This document shows, piece by piece, positions 1 through 7,907 of a stretch of 64,000 nt of DNA. A program made the position numbers and the translations under genes. Origin of the DNA: Mesorhizobium sp. M1D.F.Ca.ET.043.01.1.1 (GTDB taxonomy: Bacteria; Pseudomonadota; Alphaproteobacteria; Rhizobiales; Rhizobiaceae). The notes below the pieces were generated by a model. The model was not told the origin of the DNA. It did no database searches and was given only the letters and a program-made list of their open reading frames with translations. The number at the start of each line of letters is the position of its first letter. Position 1 is the stretch's first letter. The DNA lies in the NCBI RefSeq assembly GCF_003952385.1, contig NZ_CP034444.1, positions 558,001-622,000 on the forward strand. The letters run 5' to 3'.

Positions 1-205
1 CAGTTGCGACAGAGAAGTTAAAATTGTTTCGGCAAAAGAAAATCTTTCATAATCCGCATTTCTGGTCATGCCAAATAGGCGGCCAAGGCTATGTAAGCAG
101 CAGCAGGCCTTATGATTTCCGATCTCGTACAAAAGGCCAACTTTGTTTCTTTTGAGTTTTGCGACATAGTACTGGCGAATCTTGAAACCGAACGGGGCGG
201 TTTTC

Positions 206-745
206 ATGACGCCGGCGCCTGAACGCAGCCGCAACATGCATATGCGGTATCCACCGATCGACGGGTTCTGGACCTGGGACATCAAGCGCGATCGCGTCTA
301 TGGCGACGCTAATCTGTCCGCCTATTTCGACCTGACGCTCGACGAATTCTCGCACGGTGCGCCGCTGGAACGGTGGATGCAAAGCATAGAGCGGGAAGAC
401 CAGCCGAGGGTTCGGCTGGCGATCCGCAAGGCAATCGAGCGCAGGTCAGGCTTCCGCGAGGTCTACAAGGTCCGCTCGGAAAAGATGGGGCTGCGCAAGA
501 TCCTGGCCGTCGGCCAATGCTATGTCGACGGCATGGGCGAGGCAGCGCTCTATCCCGGCTGGTTCGTCGACCTGACGCAGGACGCCACGTGGGAGGAGCA
601 CTCGCTGCGCGAAATCCACAATCATGTCGAGCAGGCCAAGGAAATCGCCCAGTCGAGCGGGCACGACATGCTGTCCTACCTCCTGGACAACATCCAGGAA
701 GAGATCCAGCAGAGGCTTGGCGAGAAATCGAGGAGGCGCACCTGA
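206..745 (+). CDS. PAS-fold sensory protein without output domain
   Basis: Encodes about 179 residues. The first two thirds read like a PAS fold of the PAS_3 type: an N-terminal 'GFWTWDIKRDRVYGD' opening, then a 'W...I..ED..RV...I..AI' helix and a final strand 'YPGWFVDLTQD'. The C-terminal 50 residues are charged and helical. No kinase, GGDEF or HTH domain follows, so it may be an adaptor or a partner of a separate output protein. ATG at 206 is preferred over an in-frame TTG at 182; ATG 236 is also possible. No ligand can be assigned. Confidence 0.7.
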   Translation: MTPAPERSRNMHMRYPPIDGFWTWDIKRDRVYGDANLSAYFDLTLDEFSHGAPLERWMQSIEREDQPRVRLAIRKAIERRSGFREVYKVRSEKMGLRKILAVGQCYVDGMGEAALYPGWFVDLTQDATWEEHSLREIHNHVEQAKEIAQSSGHDMLSYLLDNIQEEIQQRLGEKSRRRT

Positions 746-768
746 GGCGATCTCTGACAGGTCTTGGG

Positions 769-1074
769 CTAGCTTCTAGGCGGAAGCCTGCCGCGCCGGC
801 CGATCTCGGCCGTCACCAAGCGTGCGAAATGCGACTGGGGCGAGCGGCGCTCGATAAGCCTGGCTCGCTCGAGGGCGGCGTCGCCATAGAACTCGATCAG
901 CACATTGGCGGCTTTGGCGGCGTCGGCCTGCAGCCTTCCCACATCGGCCTGTGCGCTCCCACTCGAGGGCTCGCTCCTGGCAATCACGTCAAGCATGGCT
1001 TGCAACTTGTCAGGAGTGCTGCCCTCGTCTTCGTGCATGGTCACTATCCGATTGGGGGCGTAAAATATCGACAT
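769..1074 (-). CDS. Conserved hypothetical protein
   Basis: About 101 residues from ATG 1074; a second ATG at 1038 would shorten it to about 89. It is hydrophilic with a predicted helical second half containing 'EFYGDAALERARLIERRSP', which resembles small uncharacterised proteins common in rhizobial genomes. No motif or signal peptide is visible and the function is unknown. It is convergent with the PAS-fold gene. Its reality rests on coding-like composition only. Confidence 0.5.
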   Translation of the reverse strand: MSIFYAPNRIVTMHEDEGSTPDKLQAMLDVIARSEPSSGSAQADVGRLQADAAKAANVLIEFYGDAALERARLIERRSPQSHFARLVTAEIGRRGRLPPRS

Positions 1075-1206
1075 TTCCGCGTGTTGTCCAACAGCTTCGT
1101 TGATCGAGCGCGGGTGCAACCGGGTACAGCCTGACCGTGAGTCGGACCCATAACCTTCGTACAAGCATAGTCAGCCAAACTTCCCATGCAGACATTGGGG
1201 GCACCG

Positions 1207-1401
1207 ATGGACCAGCCAAGCAAAATGGAAAACCTGCAGTTTGCGCAGGGGATCTTGCGGGAGCTTCGCCAGAAGGCTGAGGCTGATGGCGAAAAGCTTC
1301 TGACCTATCTCATCGACATGGCCTATCTCGAAGCCAGCGACCGCATCCGCGCCCATTGGATCGGCAGCCATGAAAACGAGAACCGCCGGGCCAAAGGCTG
1401 A
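1207..1401 (+). CDS. Small conserved hypothetical protein
   Basis: Encodes 64 residues from ATG 1207 (an upstream in-frame ATG at 1186 adds seven). It is an acidic, helical cytoplasmic peptide ('LRELRQKAEADGEKLLTYLIDMAYLEASD') with no cysteine or membrane segment. The function is unknown. Similar short proteins near PAS or response-regulator genes are frequent in Mesorhizobium, so a regulatory adaptor role is only a guess. Confidence 0.55.
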   Translation: MDQPSKMENLQFAQGILRELRQKAEADGEKLLTYLIDMAYLEASDRIRAHWIGSHENENRRAKG

Positions 1402-1457
1402 GGCCACTGTTCCAGCCGGGAGCGTGCCGACAAGGTATCGGCCGGCGCCCGAAACGC

Positions 1458-1490
1458 AAAAAGCCCGCCATGCCTTTCGGCACGGCGGGC
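1458..1490 (-). terminator. Rho-independent terminator of msrA
   Basis: On the minus strand a 12-bp GC-rich stem (arms 1463-1474 and 1479-1490, one G-T/mismatch, 4-nt loop) is followed by five T residues (AAAAA at 1458-1462 on the plus strand). It lies 38 bases beyond the msrA stop. Confidence 0.8.
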
Positions 1491-1527
1491 GCGATCATGC
1501 ATGAGAACCTATTGCGTAGCCGCTATC

Positions 1528-2046
1528 TTATGATGCGGCGGCCTTTTCACGGACCGGAAGCTTCCAGCCCGGCCGGACGAAATGGCAGGTATAGCCGTTT
1601 GGGTAGCGCTCCAGATAATCCTGATGCTCGGGCTCGGCCTCCCAGAAGGGACCGGCCGGAGCGAGCTCGGTGACGACCACGCCCGGCCAGAGGCCCGAGG
1701 CGTCCACATCGGCGATCGTATCCTCGGCCACCCGCTTCTGCTCCTCGCTGGTGTAAAAGATCGCCGAGCGGTAGCTCATGCCGACATCGTTGCCCTGACG
1801 GTTCCTGGTTGTCGGGTCGTGGATCTGGAAGAAGAATTCGAGCAGCGTGCGGAAACTGGTCTTGGCCGGATCGAAGACGATCTCGATCGCCTCGGCATGG
1901 GTGCCGTGATTGCGATAGGTTGCGTTCGGCACGTCGCCGCCGCTGTAGCCGACACGCGTGGAGATTACGCCCGGAAAGCGGCGGATCAGATCCTGCATGC
2001 CCCAGAAACAGCCGCCGGCAAGGACCGCGCGTTCGGAAGAAGCCAT
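1528..2046 (-). CDS. msrA: Peptide-methionine (S)-S-oxide reductase MsrA
   Basis: Reduces the S-epimer of methionine sulfoxide in proteins and free methionine, repairing oxidative damage in the cytoplasm. The 172-residue product carries the catalytic 'GGCFWG' motif near residue 11-16 and the downstream 'YSGG', '[10 protein letters not shown]' and 'FFQIHDPTT' signatures of the family. There is no fused MsrB domain. ATG 2046 is chosen because the family starts just before GGCFW and an AGGAGG-like site (AAAGGAGGTTTGATATG) precedes it. The reading frame extends upstream without homology. Confidence 0.95.
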   Translation of the reverse strand: MASSERAVLAGGCFWGMQDLIRRFPGVISTRVGYSGGDVPNATYRNHGTHAEAIEIVFDPAKTSFRTLLEFFFQIHDPTTRNRQGNDVGMSYRSAIFYTSEEQKRVAEDTIADVDASGLWPGVVVTELAPAGPFWEAEPEHQDYLERYPNGYTCHFVRPGWKLPVREKAAAS

Positions 2047-2226
2047 ATCAAACCTCCTTTGGATTTCTCCATAGGTGGGGATTGTGGCCTGCTTCTTCCA
2101 GCCGCTCAAGCAGTTGAAAAGGGCGATCGGAAAAGGGTGGTTGGAGCGCAACCAAACGCGGCGCTGGATTTCTGCCGATGTTCGCCGGTCGTGCAACCGG
2201 CGAGCATCGGCAGCCTCAGGTCAACC

Positions 2227-2457
2227 TCACTTGAGCCCCTTGTCGCCCCTGCCGTTGTTGCCGGGATTGCCCCGGTCATGCCCCTTGCTTTCGCCACCGA
2301 GGCAGTTGGCGTCGCCAACGCCGCAGCAGCGGCCGGCCCACAGCTTGTTGGTCGGCGTGTTGTTGCATTCGTAGATCTGCTGGCCTGCCATAGCGGAGCC
2401 GCCCAAGGCTGACACGGCGACAGCGGCAAGAAGTGCATTGCGAAGTATCCTGGTCAT
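2227..2457 (-). CDS. Small secreted protein, Cys/Gly-rich
   Basis: About 76 residues. The N-terminus is a clear Sec signal peptide (RNALLAAVAVSALGGSAMA, cleavage after AMA). The mature part is roughly 50 residues with 'YECNN' and 'GRCCGVGDANC' (four cysteines, possibly two disulfides) and a Gly/Asn-rich tail. ATG 2457 is chosen because it starts the signal peptide. Function unknown; a periplasmic location is inferred. Confidence 0.65.
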   Translation of the reverse strand: MTRILRNALLAAVAVSALGGSAMAGQQIYECNNTPTNKLWAGRCCGVGDANCLGGESKGHDRGNPGNNGRGDKGLK

Positions 2458-2601
2458 TTGAATTCTCCATGCTGTGGTTTCGTCTGCAACCCTGTGTCGC
2501 CTGACGGGGACCGGTTGGTTCATTAAGCGTTCAGAAAATTCGTGATTGCCGGCAACTCGCGCCCTGCCTGTCGGAACCCGGGATCGCGAAACAGCGGCGC
2601 C

Positions 2602-2937
2602 TCATTCTTCTTTCGCTGTCTTGAACCGCCGCACCACCACCTCGAACAGGATGTCCGAAATCCACATGGCAGACACCCCGATGAGGAAGGCGGCGGCTAA
2701 AGTGGTGGTGTCGTCGGCGGCGTCGGGCATCGGCAGGCCGCTCGCCTGAACCCAAGCGACAACGGGCAGCGTCAGATAGGCGGCGGCCAAAGCGCCGCAG
2801 ATCGGCGAGGCCACCATCTCGCGCAATTTGTAGTGATGGCGCGACAGCGCCCTCAGCACCCCGCCGGCAAGACCGGCGGCCACCACCTGGCCCTTGACGC
2901 CGAGCAGATCGAAGATGTCGTGCATCAGGGCCTCCAC
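2602..2937 (-). CDS. Prophage-associated small membrane protein (holin-like)
   Basis: About 111 residues with two or three hydrophobic stretches ('VVAAGLAGGVLRAL', 'CGALAAAYLTLPVVAWV', 'TTLAAAFLIGVSAMWISDILFEVVV') and a basic C-terminus. It is the last gene of the lysis cassette, and its start overlaps the end of the Rz1-like gene, so translational coupling is likely. Size, topology and place suggest a holin or holin-like protein, but no family is firmly recognised. Confidence 0.6.
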   Translation of the reverse strand: MEALMHDIFDLLGVKGQVVAAGLAGGVLRALSRHHYKLREMVASPICGALAAAYLTLPVVAWVQASGLPMPDAADDTTTLAAAFLIGVSAMWISDILFEVVVRRFKTAKEE

Positions 2938-3119
2938 CCGCAGAGTTTTGCGCCCTTGCGGTTGTGGGCGAGAAGCGCCCTCGCCTCCTCGTCCGACAGC
3001 GTATCGACAGCCCTGGCGGAGAGACGCAGCGGCGAGGAGACGATGCAGAAGCCGCTTCTGGCCGTTGCGCAGCCGCCAAGCGCAACGAGGAAGGCGGCAA
3101 CGATCAGTCCCTTGCCCAT
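2925..3119 (-). CDS. Rz1-like outer-membrane spanin lipoprotein
   Basis: A 64-residue lipoprotein: signal peptide ending in the lipobox 'LGGC' (Cys17), then a short mature part. In dsDNA phages of Gram-negative hosts the o-spanin is a small lipoprotein overlapping the i-spanin gene, and this gene overlaps the end of the preceding Rz-like gene by 16 bases in another frame. It would pair with that protein to fuse inner and outer membranes at lysis. The assignment rests on architecture and context. Confidence 0.6.
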   Translation of the reverse strand: MGKGLIVAAFLVALGGCATARSGFCIVSSPLRLSARAVDTLSDEEARALLAHNRKGAKLCGWRP

Positions 3120-3343
3120 GACTTCAGCTCCTTCCTGACCGCATCGGCGGGCAACGCGCCGATATCGTTGTCGACCTGACCGGCGATATCGCGGGCCGCC
3201 GCCTCGCTCGCCGCCTGCCTGGCGCGCTCGACCCTGGCGCCGGCCAGCCGCTGGTGAAAGCCCCAGCCGAGAGCCGCAATGAGGGACGCGACCACGCCCA
3301 GGATGGCGGGATTGCCGGAGAGGAAGGACAGGAACGCCGTCAT
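3104..3343 (-). CDS. Rz-like inner-membrane spanin (lysis)
   Basis: 79 residues: one N-terminal transmembrane segment ('AILGVVASLIAALGWGF') followed by a charged helical, probably periplasmic domain ('RVERARQAASEAAARDIAG'). This is the usual i-spanin layout. The start ATG (3343) overlaps the stop of the 32-residue membrane peptide upstream (ATGA), and the end overlaps the lipoprotein gene, so the cassette is tightly coupled. No sequence-level match to phage lambda Rz is claimed. Confidence 0.6.
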   Translation of the reverse strand: MTAFLSFLSGNPAILGVVASLIAALGWGFHQRLAGARVERARQAASEAAARDIAGQVDNDIGALPADAVRKELKSWARD

Positions 3344-3438
3344 GCCAGCCACCACACGGCGAGCGCGCCTACAAGGAGCAGCGCGCCGATGACCCAGGGC
3401 AAGGCCTGGCGTAGCAGTTCGGTGAAGACCTCGACCAT
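3340..3438 (-). CDS. 32-residue single-span membrane peptide in lysis cassette
   Basis: A very short ORF from ATG 3438 to TGA at 3340-3342. It encodes a short amphipathic N-terminus ('MVEVFTELLRQALPW') followed by one transmembrane helix ('VIGALLLVGALAVWWLA') that reaches the C-terminus. It sits nine bases after the preceding membrane gene and its stop overlaps the next ATG. A pinholin-like, releasin or antiholin role would fit, but nothing in the sequence decides it. Confidence 0.55.
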   Translation of the reverse strand: MVEVFTELLRQALPWVIGALLLVGALAVWWLA

Positions 3439-3447
3439 TTTGTAACC

Positions 3448-3651
3448 TCATTTCGACCAGTGGAATCTGTGGGCGAGCGCGTACCAAGCCTCGGCGGCGA
3501 GGCTGAGCGCCAGGCCGACGGCGGTTTCGAGCGCCATCTGGATGTCGGGATCGGCCGAAAGCGCCGCGGCGTCGCCGGCGCCGAGCAGGCCGCGCGCGAC
3601 CAGAACGCCGGCGCCATAACGCAGCGCGATGCGGATGATGACGGCGATCAT
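3448..3651 (-). CDS. Prophage small membrane protein (putative holin)
   Basis: 67 residues from ATG 3651, which overlaps the stop of the endolysin gene by four bases. It has two hydrophobic stretches ('MIAVIIRIALRYGAGVLVARGLL' and 'ALETAVGLALSLAAEAWYALA') and a short polar C-terminus. A small two-span protein translated directly after an endolysin is the usual position of a holin. Function inferred from position. Confidence 0.6.
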   Translation of the reverse strand: MIAVIIRIALRYGAGVLVARGLLGAGDAAALSADPDIQMALETAVGLALSLAAEAWYALAHRFHWSK

Positions 3652-4358
3652 TGGCAGAGGACTCCAAGGAGATTGCATGGAAGATGCGCGGCCCAAGCGG
3701 CGGCCGAACCGAACGCCAGCGCGACCAGGGCGAGGACACCGACGGCCTTGCGGGGCGATGGCCGGTCGTCGCCGCCAGAGGCGCTGACGGCCGGCTGCCC
3801 CGCGGCGGAGGTCGGCGTCTGCGGCGGCCGGGCGGGCGCCTCAGGCCGCGCCGAGATGAGCAACGCCTCGCTTCGCACCGAGGCGACGCGCGCGCTCCAG
3901 CCCTTGCCGAAAGTCGACCAGGTCGGCAGGCGGTGCAGGAAGGCGAGACGCATATCGCAAAGCGCGTCGATGACGGCGCCGGCGGATTTCGCCCGGGCCG
4001 CCGCGAGCGTGGCCGGCCCGACGCGGCCGTCCTGCGCAACGCCGAGCACCGCCTGCAGATATTTCCCAGCCCTGCCCGGCCCGCTGTTCACGGCGAAGTC
4101 GAAGACGGCATAGTCGACACCATCGGGAAGCTGCGCGCAGGCAACCGAATCCCAATAGAAACAGCGGTACACCGTTGCGATTTGGTCATCCGTGATCTTC
4201 ATCAGATCGGCCTTTCCGGCGTCGGCCTTCACGTAGCGGCGGAAGTTGGCAAGTGTGACGCCCTTCATGGTGGCGCCGCCGGGATCGGCTTTTTTGTCCG
4301 ACCAGCCGCCTTCGGATTTGAGCACGAGCGCAAGCGAGCGCGCGAAGTTGCGGTCCAT
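3648..4358 (-). CDS. Phage endolysin, glycoside hydrolase family 108, with C-terminal membrane anchor
   Basis: Muramidase expected to cleave the peptidoglycan glycan backbone at lysis. The N-terminal domain (residues about 5-90) carries the GH108 catalytic motif 'SEGGW' with Glu16, followed by 'DPGGATMKGVT'. A second region (about 85-160) resembles the peptidoglycan-binding-3 domain usually paired with GH108. After a Pro/Ala-rich linker, residues about 205-225 form a transmembrane helix ('AVGVLALVALAFGSAAAWAA'), which most endolysins lack. First gene of the lysis cassette on the minus strand. Confidence 0.9.
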   Translation of the reverse strand: MDRNFARSLALVLKSEGGWSDKKADPGGATMKGVTLANFRRYVKADAGKADLMKITDDQIATVYRCFYWDSVACAQLPDGVDYAVFDFAVNSGPGRAGKYLQAVLGVAQDGRVGPATLAAARAKSAGAVIDALCDMRLAFLHRLPTWSTFGKGWSARVASVRSEALLISARPEAPARPPQTPTSAAGQPAVSASGGDDRPSPRKAVGVLALVALAFGSAAAWAAHLPCNLLGVLCQ

Positions 4359-4531
4359 GGGAGGTTCCTGGGATGCAGATTGGGGTGGAAAAGTTTGCCG
4401 GCGAATTGCGTTCGCGTGGATTTAGCTTTTTAGAAAAGCCTTAATTGCCGCATGGTAATGTCTGAAAATGGCGGTTGGGCTCCGCCGGGTTGAATGGGCA
4501 GCGGCGTTGCAAGGCCTAGGGGTTGGGCAAA

Positions 4532-4753
4532 ATGGGTTTGGCGTTTTTCGAAACAGGCGAGTGCCAAGACTGCGGCGGCACCGGCACGATATTCGAATGC
4601 CCGAGATGGCGAAGCTCGAACGGCCACTGCTGCCCGGCGGGCACGCATCAGCTTAGATGCCCAGGCACCAGCGTGCGCTGCGTCGAGTGCGAGGGGACGG
4701 GCGGATCACGAATGGTCGAGGGATGTACGATCGAAAGCGTGACCCAAGGATAG
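4532..4753 (+). CDS. Small zinc-binding-type protein with two CxxCxGTG motifs
   Basis: About 73 residues from ATG 4532 (TTG 4523 also in frame). It contains 'CQDCGGTG' near residue 11 and 'CVECEGTG' near residue 50, the half-sites of a DnaJ-type zinc centre, plus other cysteines ('CPRW', 'HCCP', 'RCPG'). No J domain is present. It may bind one zinc and act in protein handling, but no function is known. Located between the lysis cassette and the glycosyltransferase block. Confidence 0.5.
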   Translation: MGLAFFETGECQDCGGTGTIFECPRWRSSNGHCCPAGTHQLRCPGTSVRCVECEGTGGSRMVEGCTIESVTQG

Positions 4754-5027
4754 GTCCTGCCGCGCCGGCAAAAAGTCAACATCGAATAGCCCTCAGGGGT
4801 AAACAGACGCGCCCGAGAGCATTTCCACACTTTGGGCTCCAACACACCTGGTCGAGCGAGGCGCAACCGCCTGAAACCGCCATGGGCAGCTCGAGTGCCG
4901 GCCATCCCCTCCCGGTTCAAGCACGGATAGACGGCCGCGATCTGCGCACCCCGTGATCTTCCCCGGATCGGCCTGGTGCATCGGCCTTTATGCAGCCGCC
5001 TGAGGGCGACATATCTGCGCCGCTTTC

Positions 5028-7907
5028 ATGGAATCCGAGCAGTATGACCGTTTTATAGGCAGAACCGAGTCGATGCCGCGGTTGATCGGGGTTTTCTTTC
5101 CGGTGGGAGTTGAGATAGGAAGGGACGCTGGTTGCCTCCAGCAATGGCCCGACCTGAAGGCCCGTCTTGATGCCTGTCGAGCACCACCTGCTAACTACAT
5201 GAGCGTTATGACCGTATTTTTCCACGCCAGTTCACGATCCAACTATCGAAACCTGGCAACACCGATCATAAGGCGGCTCAGGCAGACACAATACTTTCCA
5301 CTGCTCACACTCTTCGATCGCCATTGGTACGCTTCCCGCTACCCGGATGTGATCGGCTTCAGAGGCGGCGCTTTCGCGCACTACGTCCGCTTTGGAGCCG
5401 CGGAGGGCAGAGACCCAAGCCCTTATTTTTCGACCCGCTACTATGTTCGCCAAGTCAGCGGGGTCTCACCCGGAGGCGCCGTCCAGCATTATCTTAAAAA
5501 AGGCTGGCGCATGGGTTTGAATCCCCATCCTCTCTTCGATACCAAATGGTATCTCGGCGAAAATCCCGATGTTAAAATAGCGGGGGTCAACCCGCTTCTT
5601 CACTGGATTCTTTTTGGCATCCGCGAGGGCCGAATGCCATCTCCGGCAATCGACGCTGTCTGGTATCTAAGGCTGTACCCCGATGTAGCCGCGGCCGGTG
5701 TTAACCCGGGTGACCACTTCTTCCGGAACGGCGGATCCGAACTCCGAAATCCGAATGCATATTTCGATGCCGGATGGTATCTGGACACCTATCCTGATGC
5801 CGAGGATTTCGCGCAGAACCCGCTTTCCCACTTCATCGAATTTGGCGCGGCGGAGGAACGTGATCCAGGGCCGAAGTTCTCGACCCGAAAATATCTGGAC
5901 CAATATCCAGCCCTGCGCACCGAAAAGACGAACGCGCTTGTCCATTTTCTGACGCAGGGCCGTGCGAAGGGCCTGCAGCCATTTCCGAGCGATCGCGGCC
6001 TCACAGTACCCCGTCGCTACTTTTCATCTGGCGAGCTCTCGGCTGGCGCCGTTTCCGGCCTTCAAGAACCGGAGTTGCTTTCCGTCCGGCAAAACTTCCT
6101 GTTTCGGCCCCTGAACGTCGAAGTGGACCCCGCGCTTTCCGCCGATCCACGCGTACTGATCCTGCTGCCAGGACTCAATCGGCGATACGCCACCGGCGGT
6201 CCGAACACTGCCTATATCCTCGGCGCGCTGCTCGCGGAGGCCGAAGTTCCGATCAGCTTCGTCTCTGTCGATGCTCCTCCAGATACGGACATCGGCCCGC
6301 TGAAGAACCATATCCGCCAGCTGACCGGCGTCGATTGCGACAAATACGGTGTCCAGTTTCTCGACGCCAGCAATCGGCAGCGGCCATTCAAACTCGGGTA
6401 CAACGACATTCTGTTCGCAACGGCGTGGTGGACGGCTCAACCGGCCAAAGCAGCCGCAGCAATGCTCAGGAATCGCCGCATCTACTATTTGATCCAGGAT
6501 TTTGAGTCCAAATTCTATGGCGGCAACGATACCCATTCCGTCGCGCAAGAGACTTATAGCTTTGACCATCTTCCGGTCATCAACACCACATTTCTCCGCG
6601 ACCAATTGGCTGCCGAAAAGATCGGTCGATATGCAAATCAGGACTTCGTCGACTCAGCGATAGTGTTCGAGCCTGCTGTCGATAGGAGTTATTTCTATCC
6701 GCAGCAGCGCCCCGCGGACGCTCCACATCGCCTGCTGTTTTATGCTCGTCCCACCATGGCTGAACGAAACCTCTTCGGCCTGGGTCTGGCGGCCCTGAGA
6801 GCAGCCGCATCCAATGGCATGTTCGACGAAGGCGCCTGGGAATTCATCGCGATGGGCGAGGATATCCAGCCAGTATCCTTGGGCGGCAAACATATGCTCA
6901 AACCTGCTCCGTGGCTTGATTTCCCGAAATATGCGGAGCTGATGCGAACGTCGGATATGCTTCTGTCTCTGATGTTCTCTCCCCATCCCAGCTATCCGCC
7001 GCTCGAGATGGCAGCCTGCGCGAAGCCGGTGGTTACAACTTGCTATGGTGTTAAAACGCGCGAGCGTCTGGCGCAGGTTTCGCCGTACATCTTTGGTGTC
7101 GAGCCGACCATCGACGAGATCGCATACGGCATCTCGCGAGCGCTTCTCACGCGGGACCGCCCGATATCGGGGATGATCGATCATCTCCAGGCTTTCCCAA
7201 CAAGTTGGAAATCGAGCCTGTCGCTCATATTGCCTCAGTTGCTGGTTGAATTGAAAAAGGATGGGATCACGCCGCGGACCTCGCCACCCCTGCCCCGGTT
7301 TGTGAAACAGGTTTATCGCCGAACACTCCCCGGAGAAGTCGAGTTGGCTATCGAGCGGCGCAAAGCTTTTTATCGAGACGCCGCCGATGGCGATCTCATT
7401 GCTTATCTTGGCATTGGCAGGAACCGTGTCGAACTGGAAGCTTTTAAAGGCCCTCTTCTGGCGCAAGATTCCAAGCATGCGCCGGAATGGATGGTGAAGG
7501 CCGCCGGCAGTCGTGCGCTCGGCGACATTCCACCCGACACAGTCCATGTGCAGCTTATCGACACCGCTCTTCGAGACACCCTGGAGAGAAGCCGAAAGCG
7601 CTATGTCGTCTGGCTCCAAAGCGCCTGCGAACTTCTTCCCGATGCTACAAGGATCATCGAGGCAGCACTGGAACAATCGGGGCTTCCGGAGGTGCTCATC
7701 GTGACCGGCGAGCCTTATGACGGCAGAGGCAGTCGGCATGCACTATCGGACCCCATCGTTGTTATTGACCGACGCGCTCTTCTTTCTTCGGGCGTCGATC
7801 TGGAATCATTTGATCCAAAACTAGCCGTGAAGCTCATCCTCGGCGATCCTGCCAAGGCGCCTCGGTTGGATGAACATCTGGTGCTTTTCAGAAGCGAACA
7901 AAAATAA
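5028..7907 (+). CDS. Large glycosyltransferase with N-terminal repeats, WsaF/GT4-like
   Basis: 959 residues if started at 5028; ATG 5199 is an equally plausible start. Residues about 95-330 hold six imperfect repeats of about 45 residues of the form 'FD..WYL..YPDV...G.NP..H....G..EGR.PSP', known from large polysaccharide glycosyltransferases. Residues about 365-725 form a glycosyltransferase of the WsaF/GT4 type ('RVLILLPGLNRRYATGGPNTA', 'IQDFESKFYGG', 'SPHPSYPPLEMAACAKPVVTT' with the donor-binding Glu). A C-terminal 200 residues is unassigned. Probably transfers a sugar (rhamnose in WsaF) to a surface polysaccharide. First gene of a four-gene plus-strand block, coupled to the next (TAATG). 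Confidence 0.85.
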   Translation: MESEQYDRFIGRTESMPRLIGVFFPVGVEIGRDAGCLQQWPDLKARLDACRAPPANYMSVMTVFFHASSRSNYRNLATPIIRRLRQTQYFPLLTLFDRHWYASRYPDVIGFRGGAFAHYVRFGAAEGRDPSPYFSTRYYVRQVSGVSPGGAVQHYLKKGWRMGLNPHPLFDTKWYLGENPDVKIAGVNPLLHWILFGIREGRMPSPAIDAVWYLRLYPDVAAAGVNPGDHFFRNGGSELRNPNAYFDAGWYLDTYPDAEDFAQNPLSHFIEFGAAEERDPGPKFSTRKYLDQYPALRTEKTNALVHFLTQGRAKGLQPFPSDRGLTVPRRYFSSGELSAGAVSGLQEPELLSVRQNFLFRPLNVEVDPALSADPRVLILLPGLNRRYATGGPNTAYILGALLAEAEVPISFVSVDAPPDTDIGPLKNHIRQLTGVDCDKYGVQFLDASNRQRPFKLGYNDILFATAWWTAQPAKAAAAMLRNRRIYYLIQDFESKFYGGNDTHSVAQETYSFDHLPVINTTFLRDQLAAEKIGRYANQDFVDSAIVFEPAVDRSYFYPQQRPADAPHRLLFYARPTMAERNLFGLGLAALRAAASNGMFDEGAWEFIAMGEDIQPVSLGGKHMLKPAPWLDFPKYAELMRTSDMLLSLMFSPHPSYPPLEMAACAKPVVTTCYGVKTRERLAQVSPYIFGVEPTIDEIAYGISRALLTRDRPISGMIDHLQAFPTSWKSSLSLILPQLLVELKKDGITPRTSPPLPRFVKQVYRRTLPGEVELAIERRKAFYRDAADGDLIAYLGIGRNRVELEAFKGPLLAQDSKHAPEWMVKAAGSRALGDIPPDTVHVQLIDTALRDTLERSRKRYVVWLQSACELLPDATRIIEAALEQSGLPEVLIVTGEPYDGRGSRHALSDPIVVIDRRALLSSGVDLESFDPKLAVKLILGDPAKAPRLDEHLVLFRSEQK

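Noticed and set aside
1..205. tRNA or attachment site at the left edge
   Set aside because: No cloverleaf can be drawn, and no direct repeat matching the right end of the prophage was found by eye.
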